Positions 1 through 7,948 of a DNA stretch of 64,000 bases are shown here, piece after piece. How positions within the stretch are numbered: the first letter of the stretch is position 1; each line of letters begins with the position of its first letter. The notes below the pieces were generated by a model. That model worked only from the letters and a program-made list of their open reading frames with translations. It was not told where the DNA came from and made no database searches. The stretch comes from Bacillota bacterium (lineage in GTDB: Bacteria; Bacillota; Clostridia; Christensenellales; Aristaeellaceae), in contig JAEZHK010000128.1 of the NCBI GenBank assembly GCA_023416655.1, positions 62,001 to 126,000 of the forward strand, given 5' to 3'. A program made the translations under genes and the position numbers.

Positions 1-85
1 TATTCCTCCCTGTTCTCCCCAGCCGCGCCATTTCGGCTGTCTAGTCGCTCCTTGCGATGAACAAAATGCGTAATGCAAATTGATC

Positions 86-115
86 TTGACAATACCGTAA
101 AAATATATATATAAT
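86..115 (+). promoter_or_regulatory. Sigma-A promoter of the tiny Gly-rich ORF
   Basis: The -35 is TTGACA (86-91) and the -10 is TATAAT (110-115), both perfect consensus hexamers with an 18-bp spacer. The AT-rich flank is followed 16 bp downstream by a strong ribosome binding site. It is one of the best-looking promoters in the window. Confidence 0.8.
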
Positions 116-146
116 TACATAAACTCAATTGAAAGGAGGTGCGAAC

Positions 147-254
147 ATGCCTAGTAAAGGAACGCAAAAGGGTGGAACTCGTCCAGGTGGATCGCCCATT
201 ACCCCGCGTCCTAAGGGGAGCGGCGGAGGAGCAGGGATGGGCGGAGGCAAATGA
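147..254 (+). CDS. Tiny glycine-rich basic protein (35 aa)
   Basis: A 35-codon ORF with the strong ribosome binding site AAAGGAGGT 6-7 bp before ATG. It sits between a consensus promoter and an intrinsic terminator, so it forms a complete stand-alone transcription unit. The product is about one third glycine with Lys, Arg, Pro and Ser, has no hydrophobic segment, and ends in a GGG-K tail. It runs opposite to the neighbouring phage lysis genes, in the position where phage tail-end cargo genes often lie. I do not recognise the family. The transcript could also act as a small RNA, but the good RBS argues for translation. Confidence 0.6.
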   Translation: MPSKGTQKGGTRPGGSPITPRPKGSGGGAGMGGGK

Positions 255-270
255 GGTTAAAGACTTACCG

Positions 271-305
271 TGAAGCCGAGTAATTCTCGGCTTCATCAAT
301 TTTTA
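271..305 (+). terminator. Intrinsic terminator after the Gly-rich ORF
   Basis: A perfect 10-bp stem (TGAAGCCGAG / CTCGGCTTCA) with a 5-nt loop is followed by an AT/T-rich tail. It ends the unit that starts at the promoter at 86. Confidence 0.8.
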
Positions 306-443
306 CGCGAATCCCGACTGCAAGATAATGAGACTCTTGAGATGATCAGTTGATTATCACGAGTCGAGTATATTGATATTTCGTAGTGTATGAACCAATA
401 ATTTCTGCGGCGATGTCAAAAAGTATGCCTCCAATGACGCGCC

Positions 444-483
444 CAATACAAATCCCCCGCCAACCCTCAAGCTAGCGGGGGAT
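444..483 (-). terminator. Terminator of the phage late operon
   Basis: Inverted repeat ATCCCCCGC / GCGGGGGAT (452-460 and 475-483). On the minus strand it is followed by TTTGTATT. It lies 8 bp beyond the stop codon of the last lysis gene, as expected for the end of the leftward late transcript. The stretch 306-443 between the two terminators holds no gene I can support. Confidence 0.75.
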
Positions 484-490
484 GTGTCTA

Positions 491-961
491 CTATAAAGTC
501 TTAATCAATTTGGACAGCGCTTCGAATCCTCCGTTAGCGGCCAGCGCTACAAGGATGGCGTTGATCGGAATCAACGCAGCGGTATCTGCTGACAGCTGCC
601 CGGTAAAGTAGTAGCCCAAGTACATGCCGACCATGGCCACGATCCAGGACCAGATCTGCGTAGGCATCCGGTCGATCATGCCAAGGCCCTTCGTAAACTG
701 CGTGACGGCCAGGACGAACGCCAGCGCGCCGGCGTAGGTGGCCAAGATGCTCCAGCTCAGAAATCCGTCGATCCCACCCGGCTCCGTTTCCTGGGCGTCG
801 GTCGTTGCCGTGACCACCACGGACGCCTCCGTAGGCACCAGGACGACTGTCTGGCCGCTGTCGGGCAGCGCCGCGGGCGGAGCCTCGGCGGCACTGAACA
901 GGGGCACAGAAAGGCACAGGGCAACCAAGAGAACCAGGAGCAGCGCGAAGAGCTTCTTCAT
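491..961 (-). CDS. Predicted holin / membrane lysis protein
   Basis: 156 aa. An N-terminal signal-like segment (residues 1-25) is followed by a polar Ala/Thr/Val linker and then about three hydrophobic segments (roughly 70-90, 100-118 and 129-147). It is the last gene of the late operon, overlaps the preceding gene by ATGA, and follows endolysin, which is the usual place for holins that permeabilise the membrane for endolysin release. The cleavable-looking N-terminus is unusual for a holin. The family is not recognised by motif, so the role rests on topology and position. Confidence 0.6.
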   Translation of the reverse strand: MKKLFALLLVLLVALCLSVPLFSAAEAPPAALPDSGQTVVLVPTEASVVVTATTDAQETEPGGIDGFLSWSILATYAGALAFVLAVTQFTKGLGMIDRMPTQIWSWIVAMVGMYLGYYFTGQLSADTAALIPINAILVALAANGGFEALSKLIKTL

Positions 962-1239
962 GGGGTTTCCTCCTTTGTTTTTTGTCCGTGGTCATAGCGA
1001 AGGTGATCGTCGAGTCGCTTGTGGGCCGCTTTACAGCTGGCATCCAAAGCGGTGATCGCAGTAGACTGGGCGGGAACGCAGTCGACGGTCTTCTTGATGT
1101 ACTCAATGTCAACCTGCATCTTGGTAAGGGTGGCGGTCTTGTCGTCACCTTTGCCCTTCAAAGTGAAGACCGCGACCAGGAGCGTCAGCGGCGCTCCCAG
1201 GGCTTGCATGATCTGAGTGAACGCGGCCAGCGGGTCCAT
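958..1239 (-). CDS. Small membrane-anchored lysis accessory protein
   Basis: 93 aa from the ATG at 1239, which overlaps the endolysin stop (TGATG). One N-terminal hydrophobic segment (about residues 5-24) is followed by a charged, helical, probably coiled-coil region with two cysteines. This arrangement resembles single-span accessory proteins of lysis cassettes (XhlA-like or spanin-like), although XhlA has the reverse order. It lies between endolysin and putative holin and is translationally coupled to both. Function is inferred from position only. Confidence 0.55.
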   Translation of the reverse strand: MDPLAAFTQIMQALGAPLTLLVAVFTLKGKGDDKTATLTKMQVDIEYIKKTVDCVPAQSTAITALDASCKAAHKRLDDHLRYDHGQKTKEETP

Positions 1240-2213
1240 CAGTCGACCACCTCCGCCATCCTGGCGCTGATCCACGCGTTCTGGTCCTTATAGCGGACGC
1301 CGAACCAGCCCTCCGAATCGTCGCCGGTGCGCGGCATCTTCTCGCCGCGCTTGGCGGTGCCCAGGCTCTTGTTGTTGGTGCCCGGCCCCTTGCGGATGTT
1401 GGCGGTCACTGCGGCGATCACCAGCACCTCTCCGGCACCCGGCGCAGTCTCCTGGGCGAGGATGCGGCTGAGTGTCGCCTCGTCCGCCTGGCCGGTGATA
1501 GGCATCCCCTTGGCCTTCTGGAAGGCGGCGACGGCCTTCTGTGTTTCATCGCCGTACTGACCGTCCGCGCCCCACTCGGGTAGCTTGTACCCCTGTGCCA
1601 GCAGCGCCTGCTGCATCGCCCGCACGTCGTCACCCTCCATGCCCATGGTCAGCGCCGCGCGCTCCGGCGCGGGTTCCGCCGCCAGATCGTCCGGGATGAA
1701 TCGCTTCACGCAGATCAGACCCTTGTTGCCCCGAGCGGTCTTGGTCTTCTGCGCCTGCCGGGATCGGCAGTAGGTATTCATGTTCTTCCGGGACGGGTGC
1801 CCGCTGCCGTGGCCGACCAGCGTCACCGTGCTGCCCTTGATAGACTCCACCATCTCCACATGGCCCACAAACCGGGCATAGGCCCTCGAGCTGTCCACAC
1901 CAGCAAAGAGCAACAGGTCGCCTACTCGAAGCGCGCCGTTATCCGTGGGCACGCCGTTTTTGATGCCGCACTCGATCTCCACGCCCGCCTTGTTCAGGAT
2001 GATGCCCACCGTGTTCCCGCCGATGTTGTTGAGGCCTACGCCCGCCCGCTGGTACAGCTTCCGCACGGTCGAGCTGCAGTCGCCGTAGTATAGCCCGTTT
2101 TTGTACGGCACGAAGACGCACTCGCGCTTCACCGGGTCCTGCGAGTAGATGTTCCGTCCAATGATCGGCTTCGCTTGTTCCGCTACCTTCACCCGTTTTT
2201 CCGCCGCCGTCAT
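1239..2213 (-). CDS. Endolysin: NlpC/P60-like peptidase + PG-binding + SH3b
   Basis: 324 aa, starting at the ATG preceded by AGGAGTGATCATC. Residues about 5-170 are a cysteine peptidase with the motif YGDCSST (Cys46) and a probable His118 in VGHVE. Residues about 186-254 are a peptidoglycan-binding_1 domain and about 263-322 an SH3b wall-binding domain. Such proteins cleave peptide bonds in peptidoglycan at the end of the lytic cycle. The location between tail fibre and holin genes supports this. Carrying two different wall-binding modules is more than the usual one. Confidence 0.88.
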   Translation of the reverse strand: MTAAEKRVKVAEQAKPIIGRNIYSQDPVKRECVFVPYKNGLYYGDCSSTVRKLYQRAGVGLNNIGGNTVGIILNKAGVEIECGIKNGVPTDNGALRVGDLLLFAGVDSSRAYARFVGHVEMVESIKGSTVTLVGHGSGHPSRKNMNTYCRSRQAQKTKTARGNKGLICVKRFIPDDLAAEPAPERAALTMGMEGDDVRAMQQALLAQGYKLPEWGADGQYGDETQKAVAAFQKAKGMPITGQADEATLSRILAQETAPGAGEVLVIAAVTANIRKGPGTNNKSLGTAKRGEKMPRTGDDSEGWFGVRYKDQNAWISARMAEVVD

Positions 2214-2277
2214 GATGATCACTCCTTTGTGCGCCCCGAAGGGCAAAATAATAGCGCCCCTGGCGCTTAAAAACTCG

Positions 2278-4389
2278 TCACCCGAGCCGTTTTGCCAGCT
2301 CGCTCACCTGCCGTTTAAGCTCCTCGATCTGGCGGCCCTGTTCCTCGATCTGATCCTGCTGCTTCTGGACAACGGATACAATAGGGGCTATGAATTCTTC
2401 AAGGGTAAGGCCTGACCGCCCGTCTTTCATCAAGGAGTATCCGCGCCAGTCTTTTAGACCAATCTCGTCCATTACCTTTTTGACGTGGTTGGCGTCAAAC
2501 CCAGAATGAAAACCGTTGTCCTCGGTTTCCGTTTTGTACCGGAATGCGCGAGGGTCTATACCCATAATGAGTTTGAAGAACTTGTCACGTCCAACATCAT
2601 CAAGGAAGTCTTTGTATCTGCCATCTGAAGATACCGTGATTGAACGCGAGGCGTAAATTCGATCCTCAGTAGCATTTACTTCGAGATAATGATTGATGGT
2701 TCCGCCAGCGTTTGATGCTTCCATGCTGGCTGCTCCATCAGCCGAAACGATAAACGAACTACCGTATGTCCCTGACGACGCAATGCTTACGGGCTTCTGT
2801 GAAAATAGCTGTTGTGCTTCGCTGGTGCTGGCTCTGATTTCAAGCATGTCGGTTGTTCCTTTTTTGAACAACATAGCAATGCCGTTTGTAAAGGACTTCA
2901 ACCGAACAGAAGTGTCGCTTGATACTCTTGGGTCAGCTAACGCAGACGAGAAAAGGAACACCTCTCCATTTCTCATGAACAGCCCACCGATCAGGTCCCC
3001 GGTGTCTGCATCGAAGATCTTCAGCCCCTGGCTGTACAGCTGGGTATAGACGTTCTTGGTGTTCGTGCCGTCGGTAAGGATCTGCGATACCTTAATGCCG
3101 AGTTCCGGCGTGATCTCGACCGCCTCGATAGCGATGCGTTCTACCGCGCCTACTGCCGCCCAGCCGCTGCCGGTGTACGTCACGGCGACGGACGCGCCGT
3201 CGCTGGTGATCACGTTCTGTCCGTCTAAGCCGTTGATCTCGACAGGCGCGACGTTGGCGGTGGTGGGCGTCGTTCGCTTGTACACTACCTGCACCGGTGT
3301 ACCGGCTGTCACCTGATTGCCCAGCCATGTCTGTATACCAGCCAAGGTGTATACGCCGCCCAGGAGCGACTTCGGCACAAAGATAACCAAGTATTGGTTG
3401 CCCTCGACGTAGTAATGGGGCGTGTCAGACGATCCGGAATACAGCTTGGCGAAGTGCGAACAGATGGCCGGAGTATCAGCAATACCGGTTCCGCCCAGCG
3501 TGATAACCAGCCGAACAGTGTCGGTATTTACGGTGATCGTACCGGTTGTTGCGCTTGTGAGGGATACGAACGCTGTTCGATGTGTCACATGCCCGTCGCT
3601 GCCGCTCTCGTCCTCTGCACCCGTCAAGCCGTAGAGTGTGGCAGAAGGAGTGAGGGCGTAATCGGCGGCTGCATACTTCTCAAATGCAGTTACAACAGAG
3701 CCAACTTCAATTTGTGGCTTGATGATGAAATTTGAGAGCGTTGTCCCACTCGCTACCCGAATAGCTACTTCGTTGACAATGCTACTTGTAAAAGGTGCGG
3801 CCACAGCGCCTATAGCCGACAATGCCAAGTCTTTTACAATACTGCCAGAGGCTTGTGCTGCCCGAATTGACACATTTGCATTAGCAACCGGGTTATTTGC
3901 AGATAACGTAAATGTATTATCCAAGGCGCTAAGTGTGTTCGCATAAAAGTACGCAGTCGCCGTTGCCGTGCCGTTGAGAGTAATACTGCCGTCACTGTTC
4001 ACCGTTTTTGTGATGCCATTGCTTGTGGATGTAGCGCCCGGATCGAAGAGATTCTTTCCGGCGCGACGCACCTTGACCGACGCCTTCCCGCTGATCGCCC
4101 TGGGCGTCGTGGGGGAAACCGCCCCTGCCGCTTGCGTCGCAACCGTCTTCACCGTCACGCCGAGCGACCGGTCGTCGGACAGGTCTTCGATCACGACAGA
4201 GGTTCCATTTTTCGACGCCGAGTACTCGCGGGCAACGTCGGTCCCTTTGCCGTTCCACGCAAGCAATTCGTTCGGGACGACGGACGTGTTCCGCCACATG
4301 AACCCAACCGGCGGGATTGCCGCGGGCGGCACAGGCGACGGCCAGATGTCGTTCAGGTCATTCATCGTCATTTCCGCTGCTGCGATCAT
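2278..4389 (-). CDS. Tail fibre / receptor-binding protein with S74-type chaperone domain
   Basis: 703 aa. The body is Ser/Thr/Gly/Ala-rich and beta-like, as in fibres. From residue 588 the sequence SDGRYKDFLDD matches the start of the intramolecular chaperone of endosialidase/fibre type (peptidase_S74). In that family Ser of the Ser-Asp pair starts autocleavage after trimerisation. The last 30 residues form a Gln/Glu/Lys-rich coiled coil. It starts 2 bp after the Tal stop, and the GAGGTGG upstream serves as RBS. It should bind host surface polymers; the receptor is unknown. Confidence 0.8.
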   Translation of the reverse strand: MIAAAEMTMNDLNDIWPSPVPPAAIPPVGFMWRNTSVVPNELLAWNGKGTDVAREYSASKNGTSVVIEDLSDDRSLGVTVKTVATQAAGAVSPTTPRAISGKASVKVRRAGKNLFDPGATSTSNGITKTVNSDGSITLNGTATATAYFYANTLSALDNTFTLSANNPVANANVSIRAAQASGSIVKDLALSAIGAVAAPFTSSIVNEVAIRVASGTTLSNFIIKPQIEVGSVVTAFEKYAAADYALTPSATLYGLTGAEDESGSDGHVTHRTAFVSLTSATTGTITVNTDTVRLVITLGGTGIADTPAICSHFAKLYSGSSDTPHYYVEGNQYLVIFVPKSLLGGVYTLAGIQTWLGNQVTAGTPVQVVYKRTTPTTANVAPVEINGLDGQNVITSDGASVAVTYTGSGWAAVGAVERIAIEAVEITPELGIKVSQILTDGTNTKNVYTQLYSQGLKIFDADTGDLIGGLFMRNGEVFLFSSALADPRVSSDTSVRLKSFTNGIAMLFKKGTTDMLEIRASTSEAQQLFSQKPVSIASSGTYGSSFIVSADGAASMEASNAGGTINHYLEVNATEDRIYASRSITVSSDGRYKDFLDDVGRDKFFKLIMGIDPRAFRYKTETEDNGFHSGFDANHVKKVMDEIGLKDWRGYSLMKDGRSGLTLEEFIAPIVSVVQKQQDQIEEQGRQIEELKRQVSELAKRLG

Positions 4390-4390
4390 T

Positions 4391-7255
4391 TTAGGCCACC
4401 TCGCATCTGAAGATAGTTTTCAGGTCAACGTCATCGCCGTCGATGAAGATCACCTTGCCCGTCGCAAAGGCTGCGCCGCTATCCAGCGGGTTGCCGTCCT
4501 TGTCGCGCCGATACCAGGTATAGCTCTTTTCGTGGGCGAATGTCGGGTTGGTGGTCACATCCACCCAGGCCGACCCGCTCCAGCGCATCAGCGCCACCTG
4601 CGGCGTACTGGGCGTGATCTTGTAGTACATTTGGCCAGTGACCGGAGATGACGGCGCAGTCTGAGATATGACCTCGGATTTCAGCGCGTCGGCCTCCGCC
4701 CCGTTTTGCCAGAGTCGGCACACCATCGCGGACGTCCCGATGCCGTTTCGGAACGTGTCGCCGCCGGTGCTGCTGATGGCCGCCTGGTAGTTGTCGGTCT
4801 TGTCGATCAGCGTGATCGTGCCGGAGTAGACCACGCCGCCGTAGGTCATCTCGCACTTGTACGCCTGAAGCCCGGCTACGTCAGCCCCAGACACGGGCAG
4901 CGTCGACGCCGTCGCGCCGGAGATCGTCACCCACGAGCCGCCGGTGTACTTCTTCCACTGGTAGGTCGCGCCGGACGTGATCTGGTTGGCTCCGCTGTAG
5001 CCGACCGCCGACAGGAGCAGCGTCCCGGCCTGGTTCGTGAACACCGACCCGTTCGGCGCATACACGGTCAGCACGATGGCGGGCGTGCCCGTCGCGCCCT
5101 GCTGCGCCACGGACAGCGTTTGAGTGATGGACAGCGTAATAGCCGTGCCGTTGGCGCGCTTGCCTGTGATCGCGAAGGTGACGCTGGCGGTATTCCCGGC
5201 CATGGCGGAATGGTTGCCGACGGTCAGGTAATTTCCGCTGTCGGTCAGCGAGCCGCAGGTGATGCCGCTGGCGGTCGTGTCCACCTTCCAGGTCCCGTTG
5301 TTGACGCCAGCGCCGTCGTAGGCCAGTTCTGCCGCGCCCTCGAACAGGCGGAGGATCGTGCCGCTGCCGGTGTACGTGATGGTGCCGTCAGTCGCTTTCG
5401 GCAGCGTGTGGGCGGCGTTGGACAGGATGGCGGTCAGGCCGTGAAGCCCGGCCGCGCCAGTGGCCCCGGTGTCGCCAGTCGCGCCGTCGGAGACCTTGTA
5501 CAGGCAGAAGGTATCGTTGATGTTCGCGTCGTCGGTCAGCATTCGCAGGGTGCAGACGCTGCCCACCCAGACGGCATGCCCAGGCTTGACTACCAGCGCC
5601 GTCGCAGTGTTCGTGGCGTTGCCGTCGCCGGTCGGGTAGTCCACCCAGCTGCCGCCTGCGTCCTTGTACTGCCAGCGGTCCATCAGGACGTTCTGCAGGT
5701 TGGCAGACACGGTGATGGATGCCGGATTCGGCGTCGACGCCCCCGCGGCGTACTTAAAGACCTGCTCGCCGGTGATCCAGGCGTTACGGACATACTGCTG
5801 CGCCACGGACGCCACGCTCTCGTTGTCGGTCATGTCCAACGAATAGGCTACGTCATCTCCCACTGCCGTCGCATCCACTGCCCCGGGCGAGAAGTGGATC
5901 GCCGCGATTCCGCTGTGGGGGATCAAATCCCTGTCGATCCGCAAATTGCCCAGCGCGATCTGGCGGTCGCCCAGTTCGACGCCCTCGTATTTGAGAAGCA
6001 GACTATCCCAAGAATACCCGATCACGTCCGCGCGCAGATCATACCCATACTCGTCGTGCTTGATCGCGATTTCATCGCCCATGTAGATCGTCCGGAGCGC
6101 AGCGATGGCAGCATCGTCAAGGTCCTCAAACTCCAGGCTTGCGGATACCGTTGGCAGGTCTACGCCCTTTGCAAACTCTGCGTTGGCCAGCTGAAGCAGC
6201 TTTGCTTTGACTGCCGCTGTATTGGCGTACCCGCTCCCGACCTTGACCTCTTTGCAGTCCAACTCTTTGATGCGCGGGCGGGCATAGTCTCCGATGTGCG
6301 GGCTGTCTACGTACACGCTGTCCAGGTAGATCGGCTTGCCCTTCTTGTCGTATCCGACCGGGATGATGCGCGTGATGACCGCGCCCGCGTCCACCGTCAG
6401 CGTCATGCCGGTCATGTTCTTCCGGTAGGCGATGGACGCGCCGCGATTCCGCCCGATGGACCGCAGCAGGTAGATGTTGTAGTTGTCGCGCAGGAAGTCC
6501 GCGGAGTATTTTCGGAACCCGTCATCGGCAAAGAATACATCGATCGGGTTCTTTCGGGTCGCGTCGATGGTCTGTAGCTCCGTCACATCGCTGTAGCCCT
6601 CGAACTCGTGCGCGTCCATGCATGCGTGAAGCGTGGAATCCAGCGCCGTCGCGCCGCTGGTGTTGGGCAGCGACAGCGATCGAATGAAATTGCCCTGCAG
6701 GTCGTAGCTGATGTGCCGCGCTGCCACCTGAACGCCGTCAAGCGTGTGCGACACGCTGACGATTCGGAATAGCTGGTCTCCGCTCTGCTCCGGAATCACC
6801 TGATACCCCGGCGCAGTCGAGGCCCGCTCGCTGTCGTATGCCAGATGACTCGCGGCGACGTAGCCCGTCTTTCCGCTCATCGTGGACATGTAGTACCACG
6901 ATGCGTTGTACTGCGAGAGTTTGATCAGCTTCCAGTTCTTCTTCGCCGTGCGGATCGTCTTGCCGCTGCTCGTGCTGGGCTTATTGCGCATCGGTGTATT
7001 CGAGGTCACCTTGTAAATCGAGTAGGTGCTCAGGTTCTGCACCAGCGGCGTTTCTCGGATCGGCGCGGGCGCCCGCAGAATCATGTCGGCTTTGACCTGG
7101 TTGGTATAGGTGTTGTCCGCGTTGGTCAGCTCGATGTCCAGCTTATAATCGCCGTTCAGCGACTCGCTGATGACGGCGCTCCGGCAATATTTGTCCAGCA
7201 CCAAAAGGCCGTTCGTGGAGAAATTCGTCGCGGCCTTGTCAAATAATACGATCAT
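4391..7255 (-). CDS. Tail-associated protein (Tal, prophage endopeptidase tail type) with SH3 domain
   Basis: 954 aa from the ATG that overlaps the Dit stop (ATGA) behind GAGGTGG. The N-terminal ~370 residues match the tail hub of siphophages (prophage endopeptidase tail family). A bacterial SH3-like module (residues about 80-140) is inserted early in this hub. A short collagen-like stretch (GATGDTGATG) leads into several Ig-like beta domains in the C-terminal half. It should form the tail-tip hub and may help reach or digest the cell wall. No catalytic residues of a peptidase could be assigned by eye. Confidence 0.75.
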   Translation of the reverse strand: MIVLFDKAATNFSTNGLLVLDKYCRSAVISESLNGDYKLDIELTNADNTYTNQVKADMILRAPAPIRETPLVQNLSTYSIYKVTSNTPMRNKPSTSSGKTIRTAKKNWKLIKLSQYNASWYYMSTMSGKTGYVAASHLAYDSERASTAPGYQVIPEQSGDQLFRIVSVSHTLDGVQVAARHISYDLQGNFIRSLSLPNTSGATALDSTLHACMDAHEFEGYSDVTELQTIDATRKNPIDVFFADDGFRKYSADFLRDNYNIYLLRSIGRNRGASIAYRKNMTGMTLTVDAGAVITRIIPVGYDKKGKPIYLDSVYVDSPHIGDYARPRIKELDCKEVKVGSGYANTAAVKAKLLQLANAEFAKGVDLPTVSASLEFEDLDDAAIAALRTIYMGDEIAIKHDEYGYDLRADVIGYSWDSLLLKYEGVELGDRQIALGNLRIDRDLIPHSGIAAIHFSPGAVDATAVGDDVAYSLDMTDNESVASVAQQYVRNAWITGEQVFKYAAGASTPNPASITVSANLQNVLMDRWQYKDAGGSWVDYPTGDGNATNTATALVVKPGHAVWVGSVCTLRMLTDDANINDTFCLYKVSDGATGDTGATGAAGLHGLTAILSNAAHTLPKATDGTITYTGSGTILRLFEGAAELAYDGAGVNNGTWKVDTTASGITCGSLTDSGNYLTVGNHSAMAGNTASVTFAITGKRANGTAITLSITQTLSVAQQGATGTPAIVLTVYAPNGSVFTNQAGTLLLSAVGYSGANQITSGATYQWKKYTGGSWVTISGATASTLPVSGADVAGLQAYKCEMTYGGVVYSGTITLIDKTDNYQAAISSTGGDTFRNGIGTSAMVCRLWQNGAEADALKSEVISQTAPSSPVTGQMYYKITPSTPQVALMRWSGSAWVDVTTNPTFAHEKSYTWYRRDKDGNPLDSGAAFATGKVIFIDGDDVDLKTIFRCEVA

Positions 7256-7947
7256 AGCGTCATCCACCTCGGCGTAAACACGATCTGCGTTACCGTGCCC
7301 GTCCAGCTGATTGCGTTCGCGCCCGGCAGCAGGCGCGGGAACGCGCCCTTCATTTTGTCGTTGGCCAGGCCTGCCGCCGTATAGCACTCCTGCTTGTAGG
7401 TGTCCACGTAGATCACGCCGGACACGCCTGTAAGCTCAAACGTTATGTCGCCCACGGTGATCTCCACGTCACCGCTGGCGGTGATCGCGAGCAGCGGCTC
7501 CGAGAATACGGGCTGCGGGTTTGTGATCGATCCAGCGGCCGTCTTGGTGATCGTGGTGAGGCCGGTGTCCAGAAAACGGAACGGGTAGCACTCCATCGTG
7601 ACGGTCGCGCTGTACCCGTCGCCATAATCCAGCGGCGCGAATTCGATGCCGGACGAGATGCGGGCATCGTAGTAACCGTCCGCGCTCGCGCCAAGGCGCA
7701 GCGGGCCTTGCCCGGTCAGCCACGCCTTGATCGCGGACAGCGCATAGGCGCGCTCCGGCGGCACCCAGATCGGTATGGCGAGCGTGATCGGCTCCCAGGC
7801 GTTCTCGGATTTCCAAACTGTGCCGCTGCGGCCCGGGATGGGAACGGCTTCGCCGCGCTCGTTCGGCGTGGATAGGCTGGGCATTGTGGTGACGTAAACG
7901 CCCATCGTAGCGTTCGTCACGCCCTTGAAGCTGATGATGTTGTTCAC
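7252..7947 (-). CDS. Distal tail protein (Dit)
   Basis: 231 aa. The start (ISFKGVTNATMGVYV), the PIPGRSGTVWKSE motif and the length are typical of the Sipho_tail Dit family, which forms the hexameric ring joining tail tube and tip. It lies between tape measure and Tal, as in HK97/TP901-like siphophages. Tape measure ends 1 bp before its ATG. Confidence 0.85.
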   Translation of the reverse strand: MNNIISFKGVTNATMGVYVTTMPSLSTPNERGEAVPIPGRSGTVWKSENAWEPITLAIPIWVPPERAYALSAIKAWLTGQGPLRLGASADGYYDARISSGIEFAPLDYGDGYSATVTMECYPFRFLDTGLTTITKTAAGSITNPQPVFSEPLLAITASGDVEITVGDITFELTGVSGVIYVDTYKQECYTAAGLANDKMKGAFPRLLPGANAISWTGTVTQIVFTPRWMTL

Positions 7948-7948
7948 G

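Noticed and set aside
4706..6577. 623-codon ORF on the + strand
   Set aside because: It lies antisense to the Tal gene. The product is Arg/Gly/Asp-rich without any motif, and it has no RBS. It is a typical shadow of GC-rich coding DNA.
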